NCBI GenBank assembly: GCA_026419705.1
Contig: JANZYY010000115.1
Span: forward strand, 1 to 11,360
Length of the DNA: 11,360 nt
Reading direction: 5' to 3'
DNA from: Fischerella sp.
GTDB taxonomy: Bacteria > Cyanobacteriota > Cyanobacteriia > Cyanobacteriales > Nostocaceae
A program made the position numbers and the translations under genes. This document shows positions 1 to 6,683 of this stretch, piece by piece; the first letter of the stretch is position 1; each line of letters opens with the position of its first letter. Under the pieces are notes generated by a model. That model saw only the letters and a program-made list of their open reading frames with translations, did no database searches and was not told the DNA's origin.

Positions 1-1352
1 GTGTAAGAGTCACTGGTGATGGTTTTTTTGTTCGCACAAATGGTACTGTTCCTCAGATTCAAGTCAATCGCAGTCCAAACAAAAGTACCATCAACATTGA
101 CATCTTTGGTGCAACTTTGTCACCTAAGTTAGTGCAGCGAGATGTAAGTATAAATCGATATGGCGTTAATAGCATTCAATTGAGCGAATTAGCTACAACA
201 CCACCCATGGTCAGGATGATGATGCAGGTAAATCAAAACAGTCCTGATTGGCGAGCAAGTACAAGTGCTGTTGGTGGTTTAGTAGTTTTACCGGTCAGAT
301 TACCTAAAGATTATAGTTCTCGTCCCAGTTTAGGTAGTAATCCCAGCCCGAATCCGATTCCTTCCCCTGTCGCCACCGACGAAGTAGCAACAATTCAGGC
401 TGTGGAACTTAGTCCCACTGGCAAGCTATTAATCATTAAAGGCGATCGCAATTTATCAGCGAATGGCGGTTGGGATAGATCCTCTGGTTTATTCCGCATT
501 ACTGTTCCCAATGCCAAATTGGCTACACCCGTAAAAGGGCCGGTAATGGATGTCAACAGTCCTATCCTGCGGGTGCGCTTGCAACAGCAAGATCCCCGTA
601 CTGTTGTTGTCTATGTTCAACCTGCTGCGGGCGTGCAGATTGGACCAGTGAACCAAATTGGCGACAAGTTCGTGTCTGTAGAATTGCAACGCAATCGTCC
701 TGCTGTTGTTTTACCTCCCTTACCAAAACCTAACCCCCAACCGTCGTCAGGATCTGCCGTAGATAATCCCGATATTACGCCACAACCACAGCCGCCACGC
801 CCAACACCCAGAGGACGAGTGGTAGTGGTAGTTGATCCCGGCCATGGTGGTAAAGACTCTGGTGCACCTGGACTGGGTGGATTGTTAGAAAAGGATGTAG
901 TTTTACCCATAGGCAAGAGAATTGCTGCTGTTTTAGAACAAAATGGCATTCAAACAGTGCTAACACGAGATTCTGATTATTTTGTTGAGTTACAGGGAAG
1001 AGTAGATATAGCTGAGCGTACAAATGCTACTTTGTTTGTCAGCATTCACGCTAATTCCGTCGATCGACGCCCAGATGTAAATGGCTTGGAAACTTACTAT
1101 TACGACAGTGGTTACCGTTTCGCACAAGTAGTTCACAATCATATTCTCCGCAATATCCCTACCCTTAAAGACCGAGGCGTAAGGAAAGCCAGATTTTACG
1201 TCCTCAGGAAAAGCTCCATGCCTTCAATCTTAGTGGAAACAGGTTATATGACCGGTCGAGAGGATAACCCCAGATTGGGAAGTCCAGAATATCAAAACCG
1301 CATGGCAGAGGCAATAGCTAATGGTATAATTGAATACCTGCGACAAAGATGA
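1..1352 (+). CDS. amiC: N-acetylmuramoyl-L-alanine amidase, AMIN + Amidase_3 (5' end cut off)
   Basis: The reading frame (first full codon at 3) is open to the left edge, so the start and the expected signal peptide lie outside; 449 residues are visible. Residues 1 to about 100 look like the end of one AMIN domain, and about 128-230 form a second one (beginning VATIQAVELSP), followed by a Pro-rich linker. About 272-449 is a zinc amidase_3 domain with DPGHGG (zinc His281), GGLLEKD (Glu296), SIHAN (zinc His349) and LVETGYM (catalytic Glu412). The family cleaves the amide bond between MurNAc and the stem peptide in the periplasm; AMIN domains direct it to the septum. In Nostoc and Anabaena the AmiC1/AmiC2 pair makes septal nanopores for cell-cell communication. 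Two AMIN domains and a murI neighbour suggest AmiC2, but the paralogue cannot be settled from this fragment. No active-site residue is missing. Confidence 0.93.
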   Translation, partial: VRVTGDGFFVRTNGTVPQIQVNRSPNKSTINIDIFGATLSPKLVQRDVSINRYGVNSIQLSELATTPPMVRMMMQVNQNSPDWRASTSAVGGLVVLPVRLPKDYSSRPSLGSNPSPNPIPSPVATDEVATIQAVELSPTGKLLIIKGDRNLSANGGWDRSSGLFRITVPNAKLATPVKGPVMDVNSPILRVRLQQQDPRTVVVYVQPAAGVQIGPVNQIGDKFVSVELQRNRPAVVLPPLPKPNPQPSSGSAVDNPDITPQPQPPRPTPRGRVVVVVDPGHGGKDSGAPGLGGLLEKDVVLPIGKRIAAVLEQNGIQTVLTRDSDYFVELQGRVDIAERTNATLFVSIHANSVDRRPDVNGLETYYYDSGYRFAQVVHNHILRNIPTLKDRGVRKARFYVLRKSSMPSILVETGYMTGREDNPRLGSPEYQNRMAEAIANGIIEYLRQR

Positions 1353-1418
1353 AAGTATAGTAAAAATTACTAAATGTTAGTAGTTAATGGTTGCTTTTTG
1401 TTAGTTGTTTAGAACAAT

Positions 1419-1437
1419 CAACAACCAACAACCAACC
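1419..1437. repeat. heptanucleotide tandem repeat (CAACAAC)
   Basis: Two perfect copies of CAACAAC (1419-1425, 1426-1432) and a partial third. It lies in the 139-bp amiC to murI gap. The T/G-rich stretch just before (1389-1410) is roughly complementary, so an imperfect hairpin could form downstream of amiC. It resembles the short tandemly repeated repetitive sequences of heterocystous cyanobacteria. Confidence 0.6.
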
Positions 1438-1491
1438 GATAACAATTCCTACTAAATCCTGTATTCTAAATCAAAATTCTAAACTCAAAAT

Positions 1492-2349
1492 TTGTCTGTG
1501 TTTATACTTGAAGGCAATCTTTGCGATTTTTCTCAAGAACCTCAACGTGCGCCAATTGGCATTTTTGATAGTGGTGTGGGTGGGTTGACGGTACTGCGAC
1601 AACTCTATCGGCAACTCCCCAACGAATCAATTATCTACTTTGGGGATACAGCTCGACTTCCCTATGGCATTCGCTCGCAAGCAGAAATTCTCCAGTTTGT
1701 TCGAGAAATCCTCACCTGGATGCAACAGCAGCAGGTGAAAATGGTGATTATGGCTTGCAATACTAGTTCTGCCCTCGCCTTAGAGATAGTACGCGAGGAA
1801 TTTGAGATGCCAATTCTCGGACTGATATTACCAGGAGCAAGGGCAGCAGTGCAACATGGAAAGCGCATAGGTGTAATTGCCACCCCAGCAACCGCTAAGA
1901 GCAATGCCTATAAACAGGCTATTATTGAAGCAGATCCAGAAGCCCAAGTTTGGCAAGTAGGTTGTCCGGAATTTGTACCGCTTGTCGAACAAAATCGCAT
2001 TCACGATCCCTACACTATAGAGGTGGCGCGCTCATACTTAGAGCCTTTATTACACCAGGAAATAGACACCTTGATCTATGGCTGTACTCACTATCCTCAC
2101 CTAGCACCTGTGTTGCGATCGCTCCTTCCCACCTCTCTAACACTGGTAGATCCAGCAGTTCATGTAGCGGCTGCTTGTGCAAAAGAGTTAGACCTACTGG
2201 GCTTAAAAAACACCTACCCCGCTTTGCCAACCCGCTTTGTTGTGAGTGGTTGTCCACAACAGTTTGCCCAATCCTCAGCACAGTGGCTGGGTTGTACCCC
2301 CATGGTTGAGGTAGTATGCTTTCCCAACACCGTTGTTTCTAGTAATTAG
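1492..2349 (+). CDS. murI: glutamate racemase
   Basis: Interconverts L- and D-glutamate in the cytoplasm, supplying D-Glu for the peptidoglycan stem peptide. The 285-residue product, a normal length, has the whole signature: GIFDSGVGG (Asp26, Ser27), YFGDTARLPYG (about 49-59), the first catalytic cysteine in MACNTSSA (Cys89), and the second in YGCTHYP (Cys198, followed by Thr199 and His200). The start is uncertain: there is no in-frame ATG near the N-terminus and no clear Shine-Dalgarno; TTG at 1492 or GTG at 1498 are the candidates, and both leave about 20 residues before the conserved core. The gene follows amiC in the same direction after 139 bp that contain repeats, so co-transcription is possible but not shown. 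Both genes serve cell-wall metabolism. Confidence 0.95.
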   Translation: MSVFILEGNLCDFSQEPQRAPIGIFDSGVGGLTVLRQLYRQLPNESIIYFGDTARLPYGIRSQAEILQFVREILTWMQQQQVKMVIMACNTSSALALEIVREEFEMPILGLILPGARAAVQHGKRIGVIATPATAKSNAYKQAIIEADPEAQVWQVGCPEFVPLVEQNRIHDPYTIEVARSYLEPLLHQEIDTLIYGCTHYPHLAPVLRSLLPTSLTLVDPAVHVAAACAKELDLLGLKNTYPALPTRFVVSGCPQQFAQSSAQWLGCTPMVEVVCFPNTVVSSN

Positions 2350-2533
2350 TTAAAGGAAACTGTTAGCTCACGGGAAACAGGCAATAGGAATGTAAATAGG
2401 ACGCCTGATGGAATCGCGCTGCGTGCCTCTTCTCAACTATCTTGGTGATAGCTTTACCCTATCGCCTCTTCCCGATGAATGAGACCCCCTAGGAGATTTA
2501 GGAGGACTGCAAACTAGTACACTCGTACGGGAG

Positions 2534-2578
2534 GTCAAGAGTTTATAGTTTATAAACAAATGACTGATGACTCTTGAC
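2534..2578. terminator. possible bidirectional terminator hairpin
   Basis: Perfect 9-bp inverted repeat, GTCAAGAGT (2534-2542) and ACTCTTGAC (2570-2578), with the small palindrome GTTTATAAAC in the loop. It lies between murI (+) and the convergent small gene ending at 2592, where a shared terminator would be expected. There is no long T tract on either side, so this is a hairpin with a plausible role rather than a textbook intrinsic terminator. Confidence 0.4.
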
Positions 2579-2587
2579 TATTGACCA
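2560..2587. repeat. heptanucleotide tandem repeat (NTGACNN), four copies
   Basis: Four consecutive heptamers ATGACTG, ATGACTC, TTGACTA, TTGACCA keep the TGAC core at a strict 7-base period. It overlaps the right arm of the hairpin at 2534-2578. This is the degenerate heptad type common between genes in Nostocales. Confidence 0.65.
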
Positions 2588-2591
2588 TTTA

Positions 2592-2789
2592 CTAGCGTAA
2601 ACTACTGGCTTCAGTTACATTTGGTGTAACCGATATGTCTTGCGGATTTTTCCCTACAACAATTGAAGAAACATTATTAGAAGTAGTTTTATTTCCTGTT
2701 CGCTTTGCCAGTGCTAGTAGTAGATAAATTGTGAACAAATATCCAGAAGCTAAAATAAAAATCATCATAGGCATCTTCCCATAAATCAT
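2592..2789 (-). CDS. small single-span membrane protein, unknown function
   Basis: Not recognised. The frame can begin at TTG 2813, ATG 2789, or ATG 2768/2765; the last pair follows a GGGAAG at a workable distance. From 2789 the product has 65 residues. Soon after the start comes one hydrophobic segment (MMIFILASGYLFTIYLLLAL), then a basic AKRTGNK stretch and a polar Ser/Thr/Asn-rich tail of about 35 residues, ending in TAG. One membrane span followed by positive charge is a coherent design, which is the main reason to believe it. It is convergent with murI and stands alone. A chance ORF remains possible; conservation in related genomes would decide. Confidence 0.45.
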   Translation of the reverse strand: MIYGKMPMMIFILASGYLFTIYLLLALAKRTGNKTTSNNVSSIVVGKNPQDISVTPNVTEASSLR

Positions 2790-2949
2790 TTTTGTTACCA
2801 GTGCCTTTATCAAGGAAATATAAACTTAATACAATTAGCAGGTCTCAGCCAAACAAGTACTCACTTGATGGCCTTTAAATTGCATGTCAAACTTGCGGTA
2901 GAACGGTCGTTCTCTCCGCTCAATACACTATGATTCGAATGATTATTTA

Positions 2950-3029
2950 GCAGACCACACCTCTTACACCAGTTAAATAGCCACCAATTAGGGTATTTAA
3001 CTGTTGTTTCAGCAGTCTACCCAGTCTGC
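2950..3029. other. nested inverted repeats, possible structured RNA or repeat element
   Basis: An inner perfect 8-bp inverted repeat, GTTAAATA (2972-2979) and TATTTAAC (2994-3001) with a 14-nt loop, is enclosed by an outer 6-bp repeat, GCAGAC (2950-2955) and GTCTGC (3024-3029). Nesting of two independent pairs in 80 bp suggests a branched or extended stem. No known RNA family was recognised; it could also be the remnant of a small repeat element. Confidence 0.35.
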
Positions 3030-3164
3030 CTTAATTGACACTTACTTCTGTTTGGTAGGAGCGACACTAACGCGCAAATAGCGCTGAAGATTATGTGACT
3101 ACTTCGCTTCCTCAACGGAAAAATGTAACTCCCAACCTAGAAGTGGGTATAATGTAGCAGCTAT

Positions 3165-3184
3165 CCATGAAATACCTTTCATGG
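3165..3184. other. perfect 8-bp hairpin with 4-nt loop
   Basis: CCATGAAA (3165-3172), loop TACC, TTTCATGG (3177-3184). It follows a smaller GCGC/GCGC stem (3072-3075 and 3081-3084, loop AAATA) and the TATAAT at 3148. No T run follows, so it is not a standard terminator. It could end or belong to a small RNA from this region; that is inference. Confidence 0.4.
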
Positions 3185-3720
3185 TTTCATCTGCGACAAC
3201 CTCATTTGCTCGCCACTGTAGATAAGTATAAATACTTAAAATGTATTTACCCCATCTCAAGTGACGGAAAATTTAAAATCCTCATATTTTAGCGTAACAC
3301 AACAGCCCTGATTTTTCAGGCTTCTTTTCTGCTAAATTGCAAACTTTCTAAACTAATATAGTTAGGTGATTTCGGCAATTTTTCTTTATCCAATAAATAA
3401 TTAATGTGTAATAAGTTATGAGTAAGAAGTCGGAGATGAATTTATACTTGTTGTCATAGCGACATAGTCGATTCTGGTTAAAAAATAAATTTTTCAAAAT
3501 AAAGTAGTTTTTTGCCAGATATATTTCATGTCCGCTAATTTTAGTATGTATAAATTATATCTTTATTTTTGGTTTTGCTTCAAAATAGACTAGTATCTTT
3601 TATTTTTAAGTCATAAAAATATGGAACTTCCTAACGAAAACTTTGCGCTGATTCTGGGTTATCTTAAAATGAGTATAGGATATGTAAACTTTCGTAACCT
3701 AAGCCAGAGTCCGCCAATCC

Positions 3721-4692
3721 ATGACCCCAGCTACCTCTCTATTTTCCCCTGTGGAAGCAGACCTGCAAATACTAGCAGAGAACCTCAAACAGCTAGTTGG
3801 GAATCACCATCCCATCTTGTGTGCAGCAGCCGAACATCTATTCGGAGCTGGGGGTAAACGTATCAGACCAGCGATTGTTTTACTGATATCGCGGGCAACG
3901 ATGCTCGACAAAGACATTACACCACGTCACCGCCGTTTGGCTGAAATTACGGAAATGATTCACACGGCAAGTTTGGTACATGACGATGTGGTAGATGAAT
4001 CAGAAATGCGGCGTGGTGTACCCACTGTTCATAGTTTGTTTGGTAATCGCATTGCAGTATTGGCAGGAGATTTTTTGTTTGCTCAATCTTCTTGGTATTT
4101 GGCAAACTTGGACAGTTTAGAAGTGGTGAAACTGTTGTCTGAGGTAATCATGGATTTGGCAGCTGGAGAGATTCAGCAGGGGCTGAACCGCTTCGATACT
4201 AGTATTTCCATAGATACTTACCTACAAAAGAGCTATTACAAAACAGCATCTTTAATTGCCAACAGTTCCAAAGCCGCAGGGATAATCAGTGGAGTTTCCA
4301 AGGAAACTGCCGAACATTTTTACGATTATGGACGTAATCTGGGTTTAGCTTTTCAGATCGTTGATGATATTTTAGACTTCACCAGTTCGATAGATACCTT
4401 AGGTAAGCCTGCAGGCTCAGATCTCAAAAGTGGTAATTTGACAGCACCAGTGTTATTTGCCTTAGAAGAAAAACCATACTTGGAAGTACTGATTGAACGA
4501 GAGTTTGCCCAAGCAGGTGATTTAGAGCAAGCAATAGCGCTAATTCATGATAGCCAAGGTATCCAAAGAGCGAGGGATTTAGCTGCTCAACATGCTAAGT
4601 TGGCAGTCGAGCAGCTTGCTATTCTCCCACCTTCAGAATCACGCCAAGCTTTAATTAAAATGGCTGATTATATTTTGAGCCGACTTTATTAG
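3721..4692 (+). CDS. sds: solanesyl diphosphate synthase (trans-polyprenyl synthase)
   Basis: Adds isopentenyl diphosphate units to an allylic primer to make the C45 side chain of plastoquinone-9, used in photosynthetic electron transport. The 323-residue product is full length for the family. It shows GGKRIRP (44-50), the first aspartate-rich motif HDDVVDE (Asp88, Asp89, Asp92) followed by RRG, GDFLFA (117-122), YKTASL (173-178), and the second motif QIVDDILDF (Asp215, Asp216, Asp219). Small residues (Ala83, Ser84) just before the first motif fit a long-chain product, because bulky residues there stop elongation early. The ATG at 3721 gives the family's usual N-terminus; no strong Shine-Dalgarno precedes it. 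The chain length is inferred from similarity, so another long-chain prenyl synthase is the alternative. Confidence 0.92.
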   Translation: MTPATSLFSPVEADLQILAENLKQLVGNHHPILCAAAEHLFGAGGKRIRPAIVLLISRATMLDKDITPRHRRLAEITEMIHTASLVHDDVVDESEMRRGVPTVHSLFGNRIAVLAGDFLFAQSSWYLANLDSLEVVKLLSEVIMDLAAGEIQQGLNRFDTSISIDTYLQKSYYKTASLIANSSKAAGIISGVSKETAEHFYDYGRNLGLAFQIVDDILDFTSSIDTLGKPAGSDLKSGNLTAPVLFALEEKPYLEVLIEREFAQAGDLEQAIALIHDSQGIQRARDLAAQHAKLAVEQLAILPPSESRQALIKMADYILSRLY

Positions 4693-4705
4693 ATACTAGA
4701 GACTG

Positions 4706-4788
4706 GGTGCTACTGGGGACTAAAGGATTAGAAGTTTTCATATTAGGGATGAGTGGATATTTTGACACTAGACCCTAGTCCTGGCACC
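4706..4788. terminator. possible terminator between convergent sds and the next gene
   Basis: Two short inverted pairs lie in register: GGTGC (4706-4710) with GCACC (4784-4788), and GGACTA (4717-4722) with TAGTCC (4776-4781), separated by a long loop. It fills the 120-bp gap between sds (+) and the minus-strand gene ending at 4813. The loop is long and no T tract follows, so termination is inferred mainly from position. Confidence 0.3.
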
Positions 4789-4812
4789 TCTATTCCTTAG
4801 CTTCAGCACCTC

Positions 4813-5286
4813 TCAGGCAATATCAGGGGGCACTTGACCTTTGGGTCGGTTTTGTTGTAGAACCTGTTGAACTAAAATTTGCAAGTCACTTCGCTTGATT
4901 TCAATTTCTTGCGTGTTAGTGCCATGAGTGTCAAAAAACACTATACTATCTACGGGTTCTAATGCCAGTAACTGAAACAAAAGATGAGTGACAGGCATAG
5001 GGGCAGCTATTACTTGAGGGTCAAGCCCAACACTATCAGAGGTGGAAATATCCTGTATGGTAGGAAAAGCATAAATTACCTGCTTTTCTACCGGTGGATT
5101 TCCACGGCTGCTCAATGTAGTTACAACCCAGTTCCCGTCCAAGTTTTGGAGAATGTAGTACTGGGAATGACCTAACTTTTGAGCGATCGCACTGAGGGCA
5201 GGAGCAATTGCTGCGACTAGTTTTGGTGTAATACCATCTTTGGGTGCACCCTCAATCAGCAATTGAATTTGTGCTTCTAAATCCAT
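4813..5286 (-). CDS. conserved-looking cytoplasmic protein of unknown function
   Basis: Function not recognised. The start is ATG 5286, immediately preceded by AGGTGATT, a good Shine-Dalgarno; a GTG six bases upstream (5292) overlaps that site and is less likely. The product has 157 residues with no signal peptide or membrane span. The N-terminal half is helical and Ala/Leu-rich (LVAAIAPALSAIAQKLG); the middle (YILQNLDGNWVVTTLSS) looks like beta strands, followed by IYAFPTIQDI and a hydrophobic FQLLALEPVDSIVFFD; the tail is polar and Gln-rich. A HIP1 site lies in the coding sequence (5183-5190), and codon use looks like that of its neighbours. It is divergent from hetZ, 206 bp away, and convergent with sds. 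If hetZ is transcribed from a distal promoter, its leader would run antisense through the 5' part of this gene. Confidence 0.75.
   Translation of the reverse strand: MDLEAQIQLLIEGAPKDGITPKLVAAIAPALSAIAQKLGHSQYYILQNLDGNWVVTTLSSRGNPPVEKQVIYAFPTIQDISTSDSVGLDPQVIAAPMPVTHLLFQLLALEPVDSIVFFDTHGTNTQEIEIKRSDLQILVQQVLQQNRPKGQVPPDIA
5018..5028. promoter_or_regulatory. candidate HetR-binding site for hetZ (GGGN5CCC)
   Basis: GGGTCAAGCCC matches the GGGN5CCC consensus published for HetR at hetZ and hetP in Anabaena PCC 7120; the flanks (TTGA before, AACA after) also recall the TGAGGG-TC-A-CCC order of the hetP site as I remember it. It lies 465-475 bp upstream of the hetZ ATG. The main developmental start of Anabaena hetZ was, from memory, about 425 bp upstream of the gene, which would put this site around -45. 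It sits inside the minus-strand coding sequence. About one chance GGGN5CCC is expected in a window of this size, so position is the chief argument. Confidence 0.4.
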
Positions 5287-5388
5287 AATCACCTGTAATC
5301 TGCTTCTCGGTATTGGCTATAACAGCAAATGGTTGTGCGAACAATCAAACAAGAATTGGGAATAATAAATTCAACCAAATCCTCAGGA

Positions 5389-5401
5389 CAGGACTGTCCT
5401 G
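5389..5401. repeat. odd palindrome CAGGAC-T-GTCCTG
   Basis: Perfect 6-bp arms around one base, preceded by another CAGGA (5384-5388), about 92-104 bp upstream of hetZ. It could be a regulator-binding site or part of a common cyanobacterial intergenic repeat. It does not match the HetR consensus. Confidence 0.4.
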
Positions 5402-5492
5402 CGTTTAGCTTATACGCAAAACTCCTAACCCAATACCCGCAGTCATACAGGTTGTAAATATGTATGTTAGGGTCAGTTAAAACACGAGACTT

Positions 5493-6683
5493 ATGAAATC
5501 AGCCGCAACCACAATTATTCGGGGAGAGTGTTCTATCGGCGTGGAGGCTATATTTCCATTCCTTTTCCAGGAACTTCAGCAGTCAACCAAAGCATCCGAC
5601 CAGAATTGTCGCGATGTCGCCATGCGAATTTCTGCCGAGGTTTACCGGATTTGCAATGAGAGTAAACGTATTCAAGCTTCCGGTTCTGTAGAAAATTCGG
5701 CAATGACCCTAGCTAAGCATCGCCTGCAGCAGTGTTTAAGGTACTACCAATTAGGTTCAAATCGAGGTAGGGTCGAATTACACAGTACCTTAAGCGCGAT
5801 TATTTATCGCTACATTAATCCACCGCAAAGACAATTGAGCTATCAAGGGCGATTAACTGTCATTGAAGATTTCCTACAAAGTTTTTATTTAGAAGCTTTA
5901 AACGCTTTCCGGCGAGAAAACCAGCTAGAACCATCTTATCGTCCGAAAACGTTGCTGGAATTAGCAGAGTATATGGCATTTACCGAGCGCTATGCCAAAC
6001 GGCGAATTCCTCTACCAGGGCGTCAGCAACAGTTAATTATTCTTCGAGCACAAACATTTTCACAACAACAGCCCCCAGAAACTTGTGTGGACATAGAACA
6101 AGCAGCAGAAGGTAGTGGTAACGAAGCCGATGGTTCTTGGGAAGATCCGGCGGTGCAGCAATTGCGAAGCGCGATGGCGACACAAACAGAACCAGAACCT
6201 CAAGAAGACACGCTACGCTCGGTTGTAATTGCGGAATTAATGAATTATTTAGAAGAACGGCAACAGACAGATTGCGCTGATTACTTTGCTCTGCGTCTTC
6301 AAGATTTATCAGCTCAGGAAATCGAATCAATTTTGGGCTTAACCCCCCGTCAGAGGGATTACTTACAGCAGCGCTTTAAGTATCATTTAATTCGGTTCGC
6401 TTTGTTGCATCGTTGGGAACTGGTTCACGAATGGTTGGAAGCAGATTTGCAAACCAATTTGGGCTTAACTCCCCAACAATGGCTGTCATACACCAGACAA
6501 CTTGACGAAAAGCAGCGGTCTTTACTAGAACTAAAGCAACAGGGGCAAACCGATGAAAAAATTGCGAAAACCTTAGGTCTGTCTATGGCACAACTTCAGA
6601 AACGCTGGTTTAAAATTCTTGAACAAGCTTGGGAGATTCGTAACTCCCTAGTATCCGGATCAAGTGCTTCCACCCATGAATAG
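5493..6683 (+). CDS. hetZ: heterocyst differentiation regulator HetZ
   Basis: HetZ acts early in heterocyst differentiation, downstream of and together with HetR, and influences pattern; it also occurs in filamentous cyanobacteria without heterocysts. The 396-residue length is close to the roughly 400 of the family. Recognisable parts are STKASDQNC (31-39), the block LRYYQLGSNRGRVELHSTL (82-100), LLELAEYMAFTERYAKRRIPLPGR (about 154-177), and an acidic linker (about 195-235). The C-terminal part holds two helix-turn-helix-like stretches, DLSAQEIESILGLTPRQRDYL (271-291) and QTDEKIAKTLGLSMAQLQKRW (342-362), resembling sigma-factor region 4; this is my reading, not a known assignment. ATG 5493 is preceded only by a weak GAG. 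The 206-bp upstream gap and the distal GGGN5CCC suggest a long leader. The 3' end overlaps patU. Recognition is from sequence memory; the patU neighbour supports it. Confidence 0.9.
   Translation: MKSAATTIIRGECSIGVEAIFPFLFQELQQSTKASDQNCRDVAMRISAEVYRICNESKRIQASGSVENSAMTLAKHRLQQCLRYYQLGSNRGRVELHSTLSAIIYRYINPPQRQLSYQGRLTVIEDFLQSFYLEALNAFRRENQLEPSYRPKTLLELAEYMAFTERYAKRRIPLPGRQQQLIILRAQTFSQQQPPETCVDIEQAAEGSGNEADGSWEDPAVQQLRSAMATQTEPEPQEDTLRSVVIAELMNYLEERQQTDCADYFALRLQDLSAQEIESILGLTPRQRDYLQQRFKYHLIRFALLHRWELVHEWLEADLQTNLGLTPQQWLSYTRQLDEKQRSLLELKQQGQTDEKIAKTLGLSMAQLQKRWFKILEQAWEIRNSLVSGSSASTHE

Larger units (their letters stand above)
2790..3720. other. long intergenic region with several inverted repeats; no convincing gene
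   Basis: About 930 bp between the small minus-strand gene and sds. No ORF with recognisable protein features was found, and no tRNA or rRNA. Inverted repeats cluster at 2950-3184 (described separately). A TATAAT occurs at 3148-3153 without a good -35 partner. About 3480-3620 is strongly AT-rich, as expected for the sds promoter zone, but no convincing -35/-10 pair was picked out. Confidence 0.6.

Noticed and set aside
617..1023. Minus-strand frames across the amidase
   Set aside because: Low-complexity Gly/Pro/Val-rich shadows of the Pro-rich linker and catalytic domain of a well-supported plus-strand gene.
1391..1588. 65-residue frame overlapping the murI start
   Set aside because: It consists of repeat sequence plus an out-of-frame reading of murI; no protein features.
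2931..2945. TTCGAAT resembling a tRNA T-loop
   Set aside because: The flanking bases do not form a T stem, and no acceptor or anticodon arms are found nearby.
3621..3857. 78-residue plus-strand frame starting before sds
   Set aside because: It overlaps the sds start in another frame, has no recognisable features, and its second half is a shadow of sds coding sequence.
5389..5401. Palindrome as the HetR site of hetZ
   Set aside because: CAGGACTGTCCTG lacks the GGGN5CCC pattern; more likely a repeat or an unrelated site.
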